A DNA stretch of 64,000 nucleotides from Azospirillum brasilense (GCF_022023855.1 NZ_CP059451.1:744001-808000), one strand, 5' to 3'. Shown: positions 43,604-52,400, numbered from the stretch's first letter. Notes: generated from the sequence alone by a model not told the origin. Numbers and translations are program-made.

Positions 43604-44889
43604 TCCCACTGTTGCTGTTCGCCGGCTTCTTCCTGCTTTTGTTCCTCGGCGTGCCCATCGGGGCGGGGCTGGCGTTCGCCGGAGCGGTTGCGATCGCGCT
43701 GGAGGGATCGGGCTTCCTGTCGCTGTCCACCACGGTCTACACCGGGGTGGCGAAGTACCCGCTGCTCGCCATTCCGATGTTCGTCCTGACCGGGCTGATC
43801 TTCGAACGGTCGGGGGTGGCGGCGCGTTTGGTCGCCTTCGCGCTGGCGGTGGTCGGCAAGCGGCAGGGGGCGCTGCCGGCGGTCGCCATCGTCGTCGCGA
43901 TGTTCATGGGCGGCATCTCCGGTTCCGGCCCGGCGACCTCCGCCGCGGTCGGTGCCGTGATGACCGCGGCCATGCTGAAGGAGGGCTATCCCCGCGCCTT
44001 CACGGCCAGCGTCATCGGGGCCGCGGCGGCGACCGACATTCTGATCCCGCCGTCCATTGCCTTCATCGTCTACAGCATCCTGGTGCCGCAGGCGTCGGTT
44101 CCGGCCCTGTTCGCCGCCGGGATCGTGCCGGGTATTCTGGCCGGGCTGGCGCTGATCGTGCCGGCGGTCTGGCTGTCGCGTCGCCACGGCTTCGGCGAGG
44201 TCGCGCGGGAAGGCGAGACGCGCCCGCCGTTCTGGCCCGCCTTCCGCGAGGCGGTGTGGGAGCTGATGGCGCCGGTGGTCATCCTCGGCGGCCTGCGCGG
44301 CGGGCTGTTCACCCCGACCGAGGCGGCGGTGGTCGCCGCGGCCTACGGCCTGTTCGTCGGATTCTTCGTCTACCGCACCCTGACCCTGCGCGACCTCTAC
44401 GGCCTGCTGGTCGAGGCGGCGGAGGTGTCGGGGGTGATCCTGACGGTGGTGGCGCTGGCCGGCGTCTTCGCCTGGGCGACCGCGACGCTCGGCATCATCG
44501 ACCCGGTGGCGCGGGGCATCCTGGCGCTGGGAATCGGCGAATACGGCGTGCTGGCGTTGCTGATCGGGGTGCTGGTGGTGATCGGGATGTTCCTGGACGG
44601 GGTGTCCACCTTCCTGATCCTGCTGCCGATCCTGGTGCCCATCGCCAACCACTTCCATTGGGATCTGGTGTGGTTCGGGGTGATCCTGACCATGAAGCTG
44701 GCCATCGGCCAGTTCACGCCGCCGATGGCCGTTAATCTGATGGTCACCTGCAAGATCGCCGGAACCACCATGGAGGCGACGGTGCGCTGGGTCGGCTGGC
44801 TGATCATCGCGATGCTCGTGGCGCTCGCCCTGGTCGCCGCCCTGCCGCAGCTCGCCCTGTGGATCCCCCACACGCTGGGTTACGAGTGA
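43600..44889 (+). CDS. TRAP transporter large permease (DctM family)
   Basis: A 429-aa transporter with about twelve hydrophobic segments. DctM motifs include GVPIGAGLAFAGAVAIAL, YPLLAIPMFVLTGLIFERSG, MGGISGSGPATSAAVGAVM, ILIPPSIAFIVYSILVPQAS and GLFTPTEAAVVAAAYGL. It is the sodium-coupled channel of the TRAP system. Confidence 0.93.
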   Translation: MIPLLLFAGFFLLLFLGVPIGAGLAFAGAVAIALEGSGFLSLSTTVYTGVAKYPLLAIPMFVLTGLIFERSGVAARLVAFALAVVGKRQGALPAVAIVVAMFMGGISGSGPATSAAVGAVMTAAMLKEGYPRAFTASVIGAAAATDILIPPSIAFIVYSILVPQASVPALFAAGIVPGILAGLALIVPAVWLSRRHGFGEVAREGETRPPFWPAFREAVWELMAPVVILGGLRGGLFTPTEAAVVAAAYGLFVGFFVYRTLTLRDLYGLLVEAAEVSGVILTVVALAGVFAWATATLGIIDPVARGILALGIGEYGVLALLIGVLVVIGMFLDGVSTFLILLPILVPIANHFHWDLVWFGVILTMKLAIGQFTPPMAVNLMVTCKIAGTTMEATVRWVGWLIIAMLVALALVAALPQLALWIPHTLGYE

Positions 44890-44899
44890 GGCGCACATC

Positions 44900-45260
44900 A
44901 TGAGCGAAGCGAAGGCCGGACGTCTGGCCGGTAAAGTCGCCCTGGTATTCGGTGCCGGTTCCTCCGCCCCCGGCTGGGGCAACGGCAAGGCGACGGCGGT
45001 CGCCTACGCCCGCGAGGGCGCCCGCGTGGTCGCCGTGGACAAAGTGGCGGAGGCCGCGGAGGAGACCGCCGCCCTGATCGCCGCGGAAGGCTTCGCGGCG
45101 CTGGCCGTCACCGCCGACGTGACGAAAGGGCCGGAGGTCGCGGCGGCGGTCGAACGGACACTCGCCGCCCATGGCCGCATCGACATCCTGCACAACAACG
45201 TCGGCATCACCGAGCCCGGCGGGCCGGTGGAGACCAGCGAGGAGAGCTGGCGCCAGGTGC
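44900..45260 (+). pseudogene. Short-chain dehydrogenase/reductase, 3' end replaced by an insertion sequence
   Basis: The first 120 residues are a normal SDR: KVALVFGAGSSAPGWGNGKA (cofactor loop), VVAVDKVAEAAEETAALI, LAVTADVTKG, HGRIDILHNNVG and TEPGGPVETSEESWRQV. The catalytic Tyr-x-x-x-Lys region is absent because the inverted repeat of the IS begins at 45261. No SDR sequence resumes on the far side of the IS. It belonged to the E1/TRAP operon (11 bp after dctM) and was probably its oxidoreductase. Confidence 0.9.
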
Positions 45261-46351
45261 CAGCGTGTTGCATCGAGGCGAGGGGGGCAGGAGATCGCCC
45301 CATTCCCACCATTGATCAGGCGACACGAATGGACTCCGGGCGTCCAAGGTCGCGCATGCAATTGAGGACCTCGGCAGCGATGGCGACCTCAGTGACCTGC
45401 GCCTTGACGGTATGGAAACGCAGTCCATCACCGATGACCTGCTTCCAGCGCCCGATCTGGCCCTCCACGCGAGCCCTTCGGTTATACGCGCTGTCCCGCT
45501 GCCAAGCCATGCGGCCCGTCACGGCGATCGCCTGAATGTGGCGGTCGCGCTGAATGGGCGCAGTTGCTGCCATGTCGCTGAGAACGGCGTCAGCCCGAGG
45601 CGGCGTCACGACCGCGGCTTGGGGATGCCGCTCGTGCACGGTCGCGTAGACCGCCGTTCGATCGTAAGCACCGTCGCCAGTGAAGGAGGCCACCGGGTCC
45701 GTGATTTGGTCGAGCAAGGGCCCGACCTGGGCGGCGTCATCCACCTCGCGGCCGGTCAGCGTGGCCGCAACGATCCGACCACTCGCCGCGTCCATGCCGA
45801 TGTGCAGTTTCCTCCAGGATCGCCGCTTCCTGGTCCCATGCTTTTCGTTCAGCCACTCGCCCGGCCCACACAGCTTCAGCCCGGTGCTGTCCACCAGCAG
45901 GTGAAGCGCTCCGCCGGTCGGACGCGCCTTGCTGGGCAGCGTCACCGTCCTGGCCCGCCGTGCCATGGTGGAATGATCCGGCACCGGCAGATCGATCCCC
46001 GAGCAGGTGCAGGATTGAGCCGATGAGACCTTCGCTCTGGCGTAGCGCCAGATGGAAAACGGCGCGCAGCATCAGCGCCGTCGTGATCGCGAGGTCCGAG
46101 TAGTTGGGCTGCCCGCCCGGAGTGGTCCGGGGCGCAGCCCTCCAGCCCTCGATGGCTTCGTTGCTGACCCATACCGTAAGGCTGCCACGTTGGCGTAGCG
46201 CGGCATCATATTCGGCCCAGTTCGTCACCTTGCGTTTGGGCCGAGGAATGCGATGGCGACGAGCGGCGTTGGCCTTGTGCGGCATGATAGGGAACCTGAA
46301 CACAAACGGCGGCTCTGCCTATGCCAGCACGCCCATCCGTGCAACACGCTG
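45261..46351. mobile_element. IS5-family insertion sequence (IS903/IS5-like), about 1.09 kb
   Basis: Terminal inverted repeats CAGCGTGTTGCA (45261-45272) and TGCAACACGCTG (46340-46351) bound a single transposase on the minus strand. The TIR core GTGTTGCA resembles that of IS903-type elements. Nine bases flanking each end (GCCAGGTGC left, CTCCGTGCG right) do not match, so no target duplication is visible. The two flanks therefore seem to come from different places, as expected after IS-mediated deletion or recombination. Confidence 0.85.
45316..46285 (-). pseudogene. IS5-family transposase, frameshifted near 45997-46000
   Basis: ATG 46285 begins PHKANAARRHRIPRPKRKVT followed by NWAEYDAALRQRGSLTVWVS, a classic IS5/IS903 N-terminus, and reads to LIGSILHLLG. 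A CCCC run (45997-46000) shifts the frame. Dropping one base restores IDLPVPDHSTMARRARTV and the DDE domain (LLVDSTGLKL, SFTGDGAYDRTA, RARVEGQIGRWKQVIG) ending at 45316. One extra base is enough to inactivate it. Programmed frameshifting is possible in the IS5 family but is unusual for this subgroup. Confidence 0.87.
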
Positions 46352-46898
46352 CTCCGTGCGCCAACACTCCAGCGGGACGCACTCGACCGCTGGTTCCCGG
46401 CTCGTCATCCCAAGGTGAGCCGGGAATCTCTTTCGATCGGCAGGCCTGGACGCGCGCTGTGGACAAGAGGCGGAACCTCTGCGGGATTCCCCTTAGGAAG
46501 GCGCCGGATGGTCGCCTCTGGCGCGATCCATGATACTGCCTGTCGCACGACTAAGATGGCGCAACCGTTCTGCTGCGGCCCGCGTCGAAGAGATTTCGAA
46601 GAGATTTCGCCGAGGAGTTTCCCCATGGACATTTGCGTGAAGCAGGCATGGCTTCGCCGGTTGGACGCCGAGTGTGCGCCCGATCCCGGCGATCAACCGC
46701 GTGAGGACGCACCGCGCGGGGCACCGGATGGATCGGAGGGAGGGCGAACGCCCCGCTTTCGAGACGCCGCCGTCATGCCGGCCGGCTGCGGCGTCGCCCG
46801 AGCACCGCTGCACATCGACGACGCTGCGTAACCCGGTGCCCCGGCTCCGGCGCACGTTCGTCCGTTCAACCTCGTCGCATCCGTAGACATGGGAGTCC
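46352..46898. other. Gene-free junction between the IS and the stress island
   Basis: No recognisable gene. Short frames on both strands (for instance a plus-strand one starting MDICVKQAWLRRLDAECA at 46625) lack family signatures. The composition is mixed, without an obvious promoter palindrome. It may be left-over DNA from the rearrangement that brought the stress island next to the sulfur locus. Confidence 0.45.
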
Positions 46899-47411
46899 AT
46901 GGTGGCATCCTCGGAAATCTTCGGGAAAACGCGACGCGCCTGGGACGCCTTGACGTTCTACCAGCGGTTCGAGCAGATCGTCTGCCTGATCCTGACGTTT
47001 CTCATCGCCGTCATCATCGCCGCCGCCCTTTGGCACCTCACGGTGCGGATCGTCCTGTTGGTCCTCCTCGACGCTGTGGATCCGGCCAACCAAGCGGTCT
47101 TCCAGAACGTCTTCGGCATGATCATGACGGTGCTCATCGCGCTGGAGTTCAAACACTCCCTGCTGGGCATCCTGGAACGCCGGCAGAGCGTCATCCAACT
47201 CCGGACCGTTGTGCTGATCGCGCTCCTGGCGTTGGTGCGCAAGTTCATCATCATCGATGCCACGAAGACCGAACCGGCCACTTTGATGGGGCTGGCCATC
47301 GCCGTGCTGGCGCTGGGCGGGGTGTACTGGATGGTGCGCGAGCAGAATCCCCGGGAAAGCGAAGCCGATGCCGGCGATTCCGAACCGGCATCGCGGTTCC
47401 CGGGTGAATGA
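46899..47411 (+). CDS. PsiE-family membrane protein
   Basis: A 170-aa inner-membrane protein with four hydrophobic segments (QIVCLILTFLIAVIIAAALW; IVLLVLLDAVD; LRTVVLIALLALVRKFIII; ATLMGLAIAVLALGGVYWMV). The PsiE core FGMIMTVLIALEFKHSLLG is present. PsiE proteins are phosphate-starvation inducible in E. coli, and relatives occur in mobile heat-resistance loci. First gene of the stress island, overlapping the next gene by 4 bp. Confidence 0.82.
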   Translation: MVASSEIFGKTRRAWDALTFYQRFEQIVCLILTFLIAVIIAAALWHLTVRIVLLVLLDAVDPANQAVFQNVFGMIMTVLIALEFKHSLLGILERRQSVIQLRTVVLIALLALVRKFIIIDATKTEPATLMGLAIAVLALGGVYWMVREQNPRESEADAGDSEPASRFPGE

Positions 47412-48490
47412 TCTTGGCCCGCCGCTTCGGGGAGAGGGATATGCGCCTGGACATTGGGCCGTATGCCTACCGGCTGCTCGTTACAATTCTCTTCGCAGGA
47501 TTTTCCCTTTTCCTGCTGCGGATCGTCGATGTCCTTCTCCTGGCGTTCGCGGCTGTCCTGCTGGCGGTTCTCCTGCGCGGGCTCGCCGACTGGATCGGGC
47601 AACGGCTTCACCTGTCCTCGGGGTGGGCGCTGGCTCTCGCCATCCTGGTTCTGGTCGTCGCGATCGGCGGGAGCGTCTGGCTTTTCGGCCGGGAGGTGTC
47701 CGCCCAGGTCGACCAGTTGACGGGGATCCTTCCGGAGGCCTGGGACAAGGTGCGGAAGCGCCTGCAGGACCACGCCTGGGGACGGGGGCTGCTCCGGCAA
47801 ATCCAGGACCTGGACGTCCGCACGCTGTCCGAGGGCGTCGTCAGCAACGTCACGTCCGTCGTGATGACGACGCTCGGCGCCCTTGGCAACTTTCTGCTGG
47901 TCGTGGCCGGCAGCGTCTACCTTGCCGCGCAGCCGGGGCTCTACCGCGACGGTGTGGTCGCCCTCGTCCCGCGCGATGCCGAACTTCGGACACGGGAAGC
48001 CCTTGACGGCGCAGGATACGCGCTGGGCCAGTGGCTCAAGGGGCAGGTGATCGCGATGGCGACCATCGGGATCCTGACCACGCTCGGCCTCTGGCTTCTC
48101 GGCGTCCCATCGGCGCTTGCGTTTGGCCTGCTCGCCGGACTGGCGGAGTTCGTTCCCCTCGTGGGGCCGATCGCTTCGGCGATTCCGGCCCTGCTGGTCG
48201 CCTCGTCCTCGGGGCTGGGCACGACGCTCTATGTTTTGGGGCTGTATGTTCTCGTCCAGCAGATCGAGAGCAATGTGGTAACGCCGCTGGTCGCGCGGAA
48301 ACTGATCTCCATCCCGCCCGCGCTCACCCTGTTCGCCGTCGTCGCCATGGGGCTGGCCTTCGGGGCGCTGGGCTTGCTGCTGGCCTCGCCGCTGACGGTG
48401 GTCCTCTTCGTGTTGGTCCGCAAGCTCTACGTCCAAGCCGCGCTCGGCAAGGGCGAGCACGCCGGCGTGGTGGACGACCGCTCCCGCTAA
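47408..48490 (+). CDS. AI-2E/PerM-family transporter
   Basis: A 360-aa inner-membrane protein with about eight hydrophobic segments. PerM-family motifs: SLFLLRIVDVLLLAFAAVLL, LGQWLKGQVIAMATIGILT, GLLAGLAEFVPLVGPIASAI and VQQIESNVVTPLVARKLISI. The long periplasmic loop between segments 3 and 4 (QLTGILPEAWDKVRKRLQDH) is normal for the family. Members export autoinducer-2 or act as antiporters; the substrate here is unknown. Ends in a hairpin cluster. Confidence 0.88.
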   Translation: MILARRFGERDMRLDIGPYAYRLLVTILFAGFSLFLLRIVDVLLLAFAAVLLAVLLRGLADWIGQRLHLSSGWALALAILVLVVAIGGSVWLFGREVSAQVDQLTGILPEAWDKVRKRLQDHAWGRGLLRQIQDLDVRTLSEGVVSNVTSVVMTTLGALGNFLLVVAGSVYLAAQPGLYRDGVVALVPRDAELRTREALDGAGYALGQWLKGQVIAMATIGILTTLGLWLLGVPSALAFGLLAGLAEFVPLVGPIASAIPALLVASSSGLGTTLYVLGLYVLVQQIESNVVTPLVARKLISIPPALTLFAVVAMGLAFGALGLLLASPLTVVLFVLVRKLYVQAALGKGEHAGVVDDRSR

Positions 48491-48661
48491 AGCGGATTGC
48501 AATCCGCTTTGGACCGCGACGGCGGTCCCGGCCGTACATGCGGCCGAAGCCCGCCTCTGGCGGGAACATCGTTCCCGCTGGCGGCAGGCGGATGCCATCG
48601 GCATCCGCTGAGAGCCGGCAAGTGAGGCGATGTGAATCCAAAGCGAACGGAGGTTCGCTTT
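48489..48661. terminator. Cluster of hairpins forming a bidirectional terminator region
   Basis: The first hairpin (48489-48510) is a perfect palindrome with arms AAAGCGGATTG/CAATCCGCTTT starting in the stop codon of the transporter gene. The last (48640-48661) has arms AAAGCGAAC/GTTCGCTTT around GGAG and spans the stop of the convergent universal-stress gene. Between them lie CGGATGCC/GGCATCCG (around 48590-48608) and CCCGCC/GGCGGG-type stems (48550-48580). This is both a terminator for the convergent genes and probably a repeat of this genome. Confidence 0.7.
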
Positions 48662-49484
48662 AATGGGCGATCACCAGCGGCACCGGGGCATCGCGCAGGA
48701 GACGGTAGGTGGTGCCGCCAAGCAGCCACTCGCGCAGACGCGAGTGGCCGTAGCCGCCCATGACCATGAGGTCCGCCCCCAGTCTCCCCGCTTCCTGGAT
48801 CAGGGTCGCCGAGACGCCGCCGAGGTTTGCGGCGCGATGCAACTGGGCTTCGATGCCGTGGTGCTTGAGGTAGGCGACGGCGTCGGCTCCGGCCGTGGCG
48901 TTCTGGCCGGGCGGCTCCCGGTCGACGACGATGACGGTCACAGCCCGCGACTCGTGCAGATACGGCAAGGCCTCGGCCATGGTGCGCGTGGCTTCCCGGC
49001 TGCCGTTCCAGGCGACGAGGGCGTGATCGAAGCCGTTGTGAAACGGCTTCTGACCCGTGGCAACGAACAGGTGCCGTCCGGAACCGAAGAGAACGCCTTT
49101 GTCCAGGCCTTCGGTTGGCCCGGAAGAATCGGCCGCGCCCAAGCGCAGGGTCACGAAGGCATCGGCCGTGCGCGCCTCCCGGGTGGCGACCGTCGCGACA
49201 TCGCCGGCGAAGAGATCGAACCGGCGCAACTCGGCCGGTCCGTTCACCTCGGCCAGACGGTGCCGGAGCATCGCCTCCGTCGTGTCACCGGCCTCCCGTG
49301 CCTGTTGCATCAGCCGAGCCCAGAACTCGGCATCGACACCCTCCACGGTTGGAAGGGGCGTCAGGATGTTGAGGAACAGACCGACGATGCGGGCGTCGAA
49401 GAGTTTGGCCATATCCTCGGCAGCGGCGAGGCGCACATCGTCGCCAACCGTTCCGTCAAGACGGACCATCGCCACCTTGATCAT
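48660..49484 (-). CDS. Universal stress protein (UspA family)
   Basis: A 274-aa cytoplasmic protein. The C-terminal Usp domain shows the nucleotide-binding pattern in VMGGYGHSRLREWLLGGTTY and ALVAWNGSREATRTMAEAL. The N-terminal half (VAMVRLDGTVGDDVRLAAAE) is a degenerate first Usp domain. ATG 49484 follows GGGAGG; a start 41 codons upstream is unlikely. Divergent from the next Usp gene, with two FNR-like boxes in between. Confidence 0.87.
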   Translation of the reverse strand: MIKVAMVRLDGTVGDDVRLAAAEDMAKLFDARIVGLFLNILTPLPTVEGVDAEFWARLMQQAREAGDTTEAMLRHRLAEVNGPAELRRFDLFAGDVATVATREARTADAFVTLRLGAADSSGPTEGLDKGVLFGSGRHLFVATGQKPFHNGFDHALVAWNGSREATRTMAEALPYLHESRAVTVIVVDREPPGQNATAGADAVAYLKHHGIEAQLHRAANLGGVSATLIQEAGRLGADLMVMGGYGHSRLREWLLGGTTYRLLRDAPVPLVIAH

Positions 49485-49572
49485 CGCGGCCTCCCGGCTT
49501 ATCGGTGAGCCGGCACCCGGAACATCGGCTGCCGGCATCGTTTCCAGCATGCACAGGTACGGCAGCCTGTCC

Positions 49573-49586
49573 TTGATGGTCGTCAA
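49573..49586. promoter_or_regulatory. FNR/FixK-like box TTGAT-N4-GTCAA
   Basis: TTGATGGTCGTCAA differs in one base from the consensus TTGAT-N4-ATCAA bound by FNR/FixK/Anr regulators. It lies 89 bp upstream of the minus-strand Usp gene, suggesting oxygen- or redox-dependent control. Confidence 0.5.
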
Positions 49587-49618
49587 CATCGGCTGGTTTT
49601 TCCCCAAACGCGAACTTG

Positions 49619-49632
49619 TTGACGGCCATCAA
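49619..49632. promoter_or_regulatory. FNR/FixK-like box TTGAC-N4-ATCAA
   Basis: TTGACGGCCATCAA is one mismatch from the FNR/FixK consensus and is 33 bp from the other box. It lies 125 bp upstream of the plus-strand Usp gene. Confidence 0.5.
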
Positions 49633-49756
49633 CGCGCTACGGTTGCCCTGCGTCATAATCCGCTGCCGACGCTGGATGACCGCCGTGCCGAGGCTTGGCG
49701 CGCCGAGCGGCCCTCCGGTGAGCCGAGGGGCGCACCTCCAGGTCGAGAGAGGATCC

Positions 49757-50497
49757 ATGTCCATCAAAGACATTCTCGTCCATGTCGACCCCGCTCCGGT
49801 CAGCGCTGGCCGCCTCCACCTCGTCGCCGATCTTGCGCGCCGGTACGGGGCGCACATGATCGGTGTGGGCTTGGGGGACACCACCGCGGAAGGGATTTTC
49901 CGGACGACGCTGCAAGGGGAGAGCTTGGCGGGCGAGTGGCGTCCGACGACGGGGACGGAGGAGTCGCTGGCGTCGTTCGTCACCCGCCATGCCCGCGCCG
50001 CTGATCTCGTCGTGCTCGGGCAGTACGCTTCCGATCTGGGCGTGGTCCTGGATTCCCCGGAGGATGTGATCCTCGCCTGCGGCCGTCCCGTGCTGATAGT
50101 GCCCTGCGCCGGTCGCTTCGAGCGGGTTGGCGCCACCGTTCTGATTGCCTGGAACGGCGGCCGGGAGTCCATGCGCGCCGTGCACGACACGCTGCCGCTG
50201 ATGGGGATGGCGGCGGCAGTGACCGTCCTGTCCGTCGATCCGGACCCCGACGAGGATTGGGGCACCGACGACGTGGTGCAGCATCTCGTCCGTCATGGCC
50301 TGAACGCCAAGGCCGAAACGCAGTCGCTGATCGACCTCACCCCGTCCGAAGCGGTGTTGTCCCGTGCGGCCGACCTCGGAGCCGATTTCATAGTCATGGG
50401 CGCCTACGGACACTCGTGGGTGCGCGAGGTGATCCTCGGCGGGATGACGCAGGAAATCTTGTCGACCATGACCGTTCCGGTCCTAATGGCACATTGA
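49757..50497 (+). CDS. Universal stress protein (UspA family)
   Basis: A 246-aa cytoplasmic protein beginning SIKDILVHVDPAPVSAGRLH after GAGAGG. The C-terminal Usp domain has VLIAWNGGRESMRAVHDTLP and the nucleotide-binding VMGAYGHSWVREVILGGMTQ. Divergently arranged with the other Usp gene around two FNR-like boxes, as found for oxygen-limitation stress proteins in Proteobacteria. Confidence 0.88.
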   Translation: MSIKDILVHVDPAPVSAGRLHLVADLARRYGAHMIGVGLGDTTAEGIFRTTLQGESLAGEWRPTTGTEESLASFVTRHARAADLVVLGQYASDLGVVLDSPEDVILACGRPVLIVPCAGRFERVGATVLIAWNGGRESMRAVHDTLPLMGMAAAVTVLSVDPDPDEDWGTDDVVQHLVRHGLNAKAETQSLIDLTPSEAVLSRAADLGADFIVMGAYGHSWVREVILGGMTQEILSTMTVPVLMAH

Positions 50498-50834
50498 CGG
50501 TTCGAGCCTCGGGACCGTTACCGAAAGCCGACCGTATTCGTGCGCCTCGTCGATGTCGTCAAGGGGCACCACGGCAGGGCGGCGGAAGAGACTTGGCTGC
50601 GCACAGGTTTCAGCCAGGTCGGTTGGTGTTCGTCTTTTGATGTCGGCAACATGATCGATGGCGTTCTTGCGGCACGCAGCGATTCCGAGCCGGTAGAAAA
50701 CGTCGGTCCCCCGTTTCTGTTTCCGGAAATCGCCCCTTCGTCGGGATTCGAGTGACCTGGACCGTTCGACGTCGTTGTGAATGACGACGTTGGTGACGAA
50801 GCGGGCCGCCGCGGTTCACGGCTCCTCACCACTC

Positions 50835-50856
50835 TGCACTCAAGGTGTTGAGTGCA
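50835..50856. promoter_or_regulatory. Palindrome with GCACTC/GAGTGC arms (CIRCE-like)
   Basis: Arms TGCACTCAA and TTGAGTGCA flank GGTG. The GCACTC...GAGTGC core recalls the CIRCE operator of HrcA (TTAGCACTC-N9-GAGTGCTAA). The gap here is eight rather than nine and the outer TTA/TAA are missing, so CIRCE identity is doubtful. Confidence 0.3.
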
Positions 50857-50940
50857 TTGGGCGTTCCAAAACGCTTCATGTAGGGATTCCGCCCAAGACT
50901 ACGAAACTCGTCGGGACAGTTGATGGCGAATGACAGAAAG

Positions 50941-50954
50941 TTGATGACCGTCAA
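50941..50954. promoter_or_regulatory. FNR/FixK-like box TTGAT-N4-GTCAA
   Basis: TTGATGACCGTCAA matches the box at 49573 except for three of the four spacer bases. It lies 154 bp upstream of the BON-domain gene. Confidence 0.45.
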
Positions 50955-51107
50955 GGCGGCAAAATGATGCAGAGGCATAATCAGTCTCGCATGCGCCCAA
51001 TCGATCGTTGACACGGGAGCCTTTGACTGTGTCGGGGCTGGTTCGTGCGAACCGTGGCGACCCTTTTACCCCCAATGGGCCGAATCAAGCAGATGGCGGA
51101 GGGGAGC

Positions 51108-51761
51108 ATGAGGAGCGACAGCGACGTCAAGCGGGATGTGGAATTTGAAATCCGCTGGACCCCGGCTCTTGATCCGACGGACATCGGGGTGGCGGTGAAG
51201 AACGGTGTCGTCACGCTGACCGGCTTTGTCCGCAGTTACCTCGAGAAGTTCGAAGCCGAGAAGGCGGTGAAGCGCGTGTCTGGCGTCGTTGGGGTGGCGA
51301 ACGATCTCGAGGTGCGCATTCCCAGCGGCGAGGAGCGGCCGGATCCCGAGATCGCGCGCGACGCGGTCGCGGCGATCAAGAGCTGGCTGCCGCTGTCCTG
51401 GGAGAGCATCAAGGTCATCGTCAAGTCCGCCTGGGTGACGCTGGAAGGCACGGTCGAATGGAACTATCAGCGCGAGAGCGCCGAGAAGGCGGTCCGCCAA
51501 GTGCGCGGGGTTAAGGGCGTCACCAACCTGATCACCCTGAAGCCCCAGGTCGCCCCCTCCGAGATCAAGCAGAAGATCGAGCAGGCGTTCCGGCGCAGCG
51601 CCGAAGTCGATGCGAACCGCATCACCGTCGAGGCCAACGGCAGCGAGATCGTCCTGAAGGGCACCGTCCGGTCCTGGGCGGAGCGGCAGGAGGCCGAACG
51701 GGCCGCCTGGGCGGCGCCCGGCGTCACCAAGGTTGAGAACCGGATCGTCATCAGTCCGTGA
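51108..51761 (+). CDS. Triple BON-domain protein
   Basis: A 217-aa protein made of three BON domains (about 1-71, 78-147, 149-217), each ending in a G-V-x-x-V-x-N-type turn (SGVVGVANDLEV, RGVKGVTNLITL, PGVTKVENRIVI). BON domains bind phospholipid or carbohydrate polymers; OsmY is the best-known stress example. Unlike OsmY there is no signal peptide from ATG 51108, which is chosen for its GGAGGGG ribosome site. Starts 51045 or 51093 are possible but less well supported. HdeD follows 12 bp later. Confidence 0.87.
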   Translation: MRSDSDVKRDVEFEIRWTPALDPTDIGVAVKNGVVTLTGFVRSYLEKFEAEKAVKRVSGVVGVANDLEVRIPSGEERPDPEIARDAVAAIKSWLPLSWESIKVIVKSAWVTLEGTVEWNYQRESAEKAVRQVRGVKGVTNLITLKPQVAPSEIKQKIEQAFRRSAEVDANRITVEANGSEIVLKGTVRSWAERQEAERAAWAAPGVTKVENRIVISP

Positions 51762-51773
51762 GAGGAGGCTGCG

Positions 51774-52400
51774 ATGGGCACGGCTTTCGGCGCAGACAAT
51801 GCCTTTCCCAATTCCGAGCCCGCGAAGTCCGGGGCAATGAACGCCATGCTGGCCCGGAACTGGTGGGTGATGGCATTGCGCGGCGTGTGCGCTGTCCTGT
51901 TCGGCCTGATCGCGCTGCTGCTGCCGGGCGTCACGATCGCTTCCCTCGTTCTGCTTTTCGCCGCCTACATGCTGTTCGACGGCGTCTTCGCCATCGTCGC
52001 CGGCGTGCGCGCGGCGACCCGCCGCGAGCGATGGTGGCCCTTTATCCTCGAAGGGGTGATCGACCTCGCGGCGGGGGTGGTCGCCGTCGTCGCGCCGAGC
52101 GCCACCATCCTCGCCTTCGTCTGGCTCAGCGGCGCCTGGGCGGTCGTTTCGGGTGTGATGATGATCGCCGCCGCCATCCGCCTGCGGACATCGCACGGCA
52201 AGTGGTGGCTGGGCTTCGGCGGCCTGGTGTCCATCGTCTGGGGCATCCTGCTCTTCATGGCGCCGATCGAGGGCGCGGTGGTCATGACGTGGTGGCTCGG
52301 CGCCTACGCGCTCGTCTTCGGCGGTGTGCTGATCGTGTTGGCGTTCCGGCTCAGAGGACACCGGAACGAGCCGCGGGGAGCCGTGCCGCAGGGTGCCTGA
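51774..52400 (+). CDS. HdeD-family membrane protein
   Basis: A 208-aa inner-membrane protein with six hydrophobic segments in the HdeD pattern: WWVMALRGVCAVLFGLIALL, ASLVLLFAAYMLFDGVFAIV, RRERWWPFILEGVIDLAAGV and AGVVAVVAPSATILAFVW. HdeD contributes to acid resistance in E. coli and occurs in heat-resistance islands. AGAGGAGG precedes the ATG. Confidence 0.88.
   Translation: MGTAFGADNAFPNSEPAKSGAMNAMLARNWWVMALRGVCAVLFGLIALLLPGVTIASLVLLFAAYMLFDGVFAIVAGVRAATRRERWWPFILEGVIDLAAGVVAVVAPSATILAFVWLSGAWAVVSGVMMIAAAIRLRTSHGKWWLGFGGLVSIVWGILLFMAPIEGAVVMTWWLGAYALVFGGVLIVLAFRLRGHRNEPRGAVPQGA

Larger units (their letters stand above)
50498..51107. other. Intergenic regulatory region upstream of the BON-HdeD-chaperone cluster
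   Basis: No gene is supported; short frames (plus strand 50540-50755, minus strand 50826-51014) have no family signal. It contains a hairpin with arms TGCACTCAA and TTGAGTGCA (50835-50856), a third FNR-like box (50941-50954) and a small palindrome GGTTCG-TG-CGAACC (51039-51052). A promoter for the BON operon is expected in 50950-51090. Confidence 0.5.

Noticed and set aside
48489..48661. Clustered hairpins considered as a CRISPR-like array
   Set aside because: The stems differ from one another and there are no constant repeats with regular spacers; they fit terminators between convergent genes.
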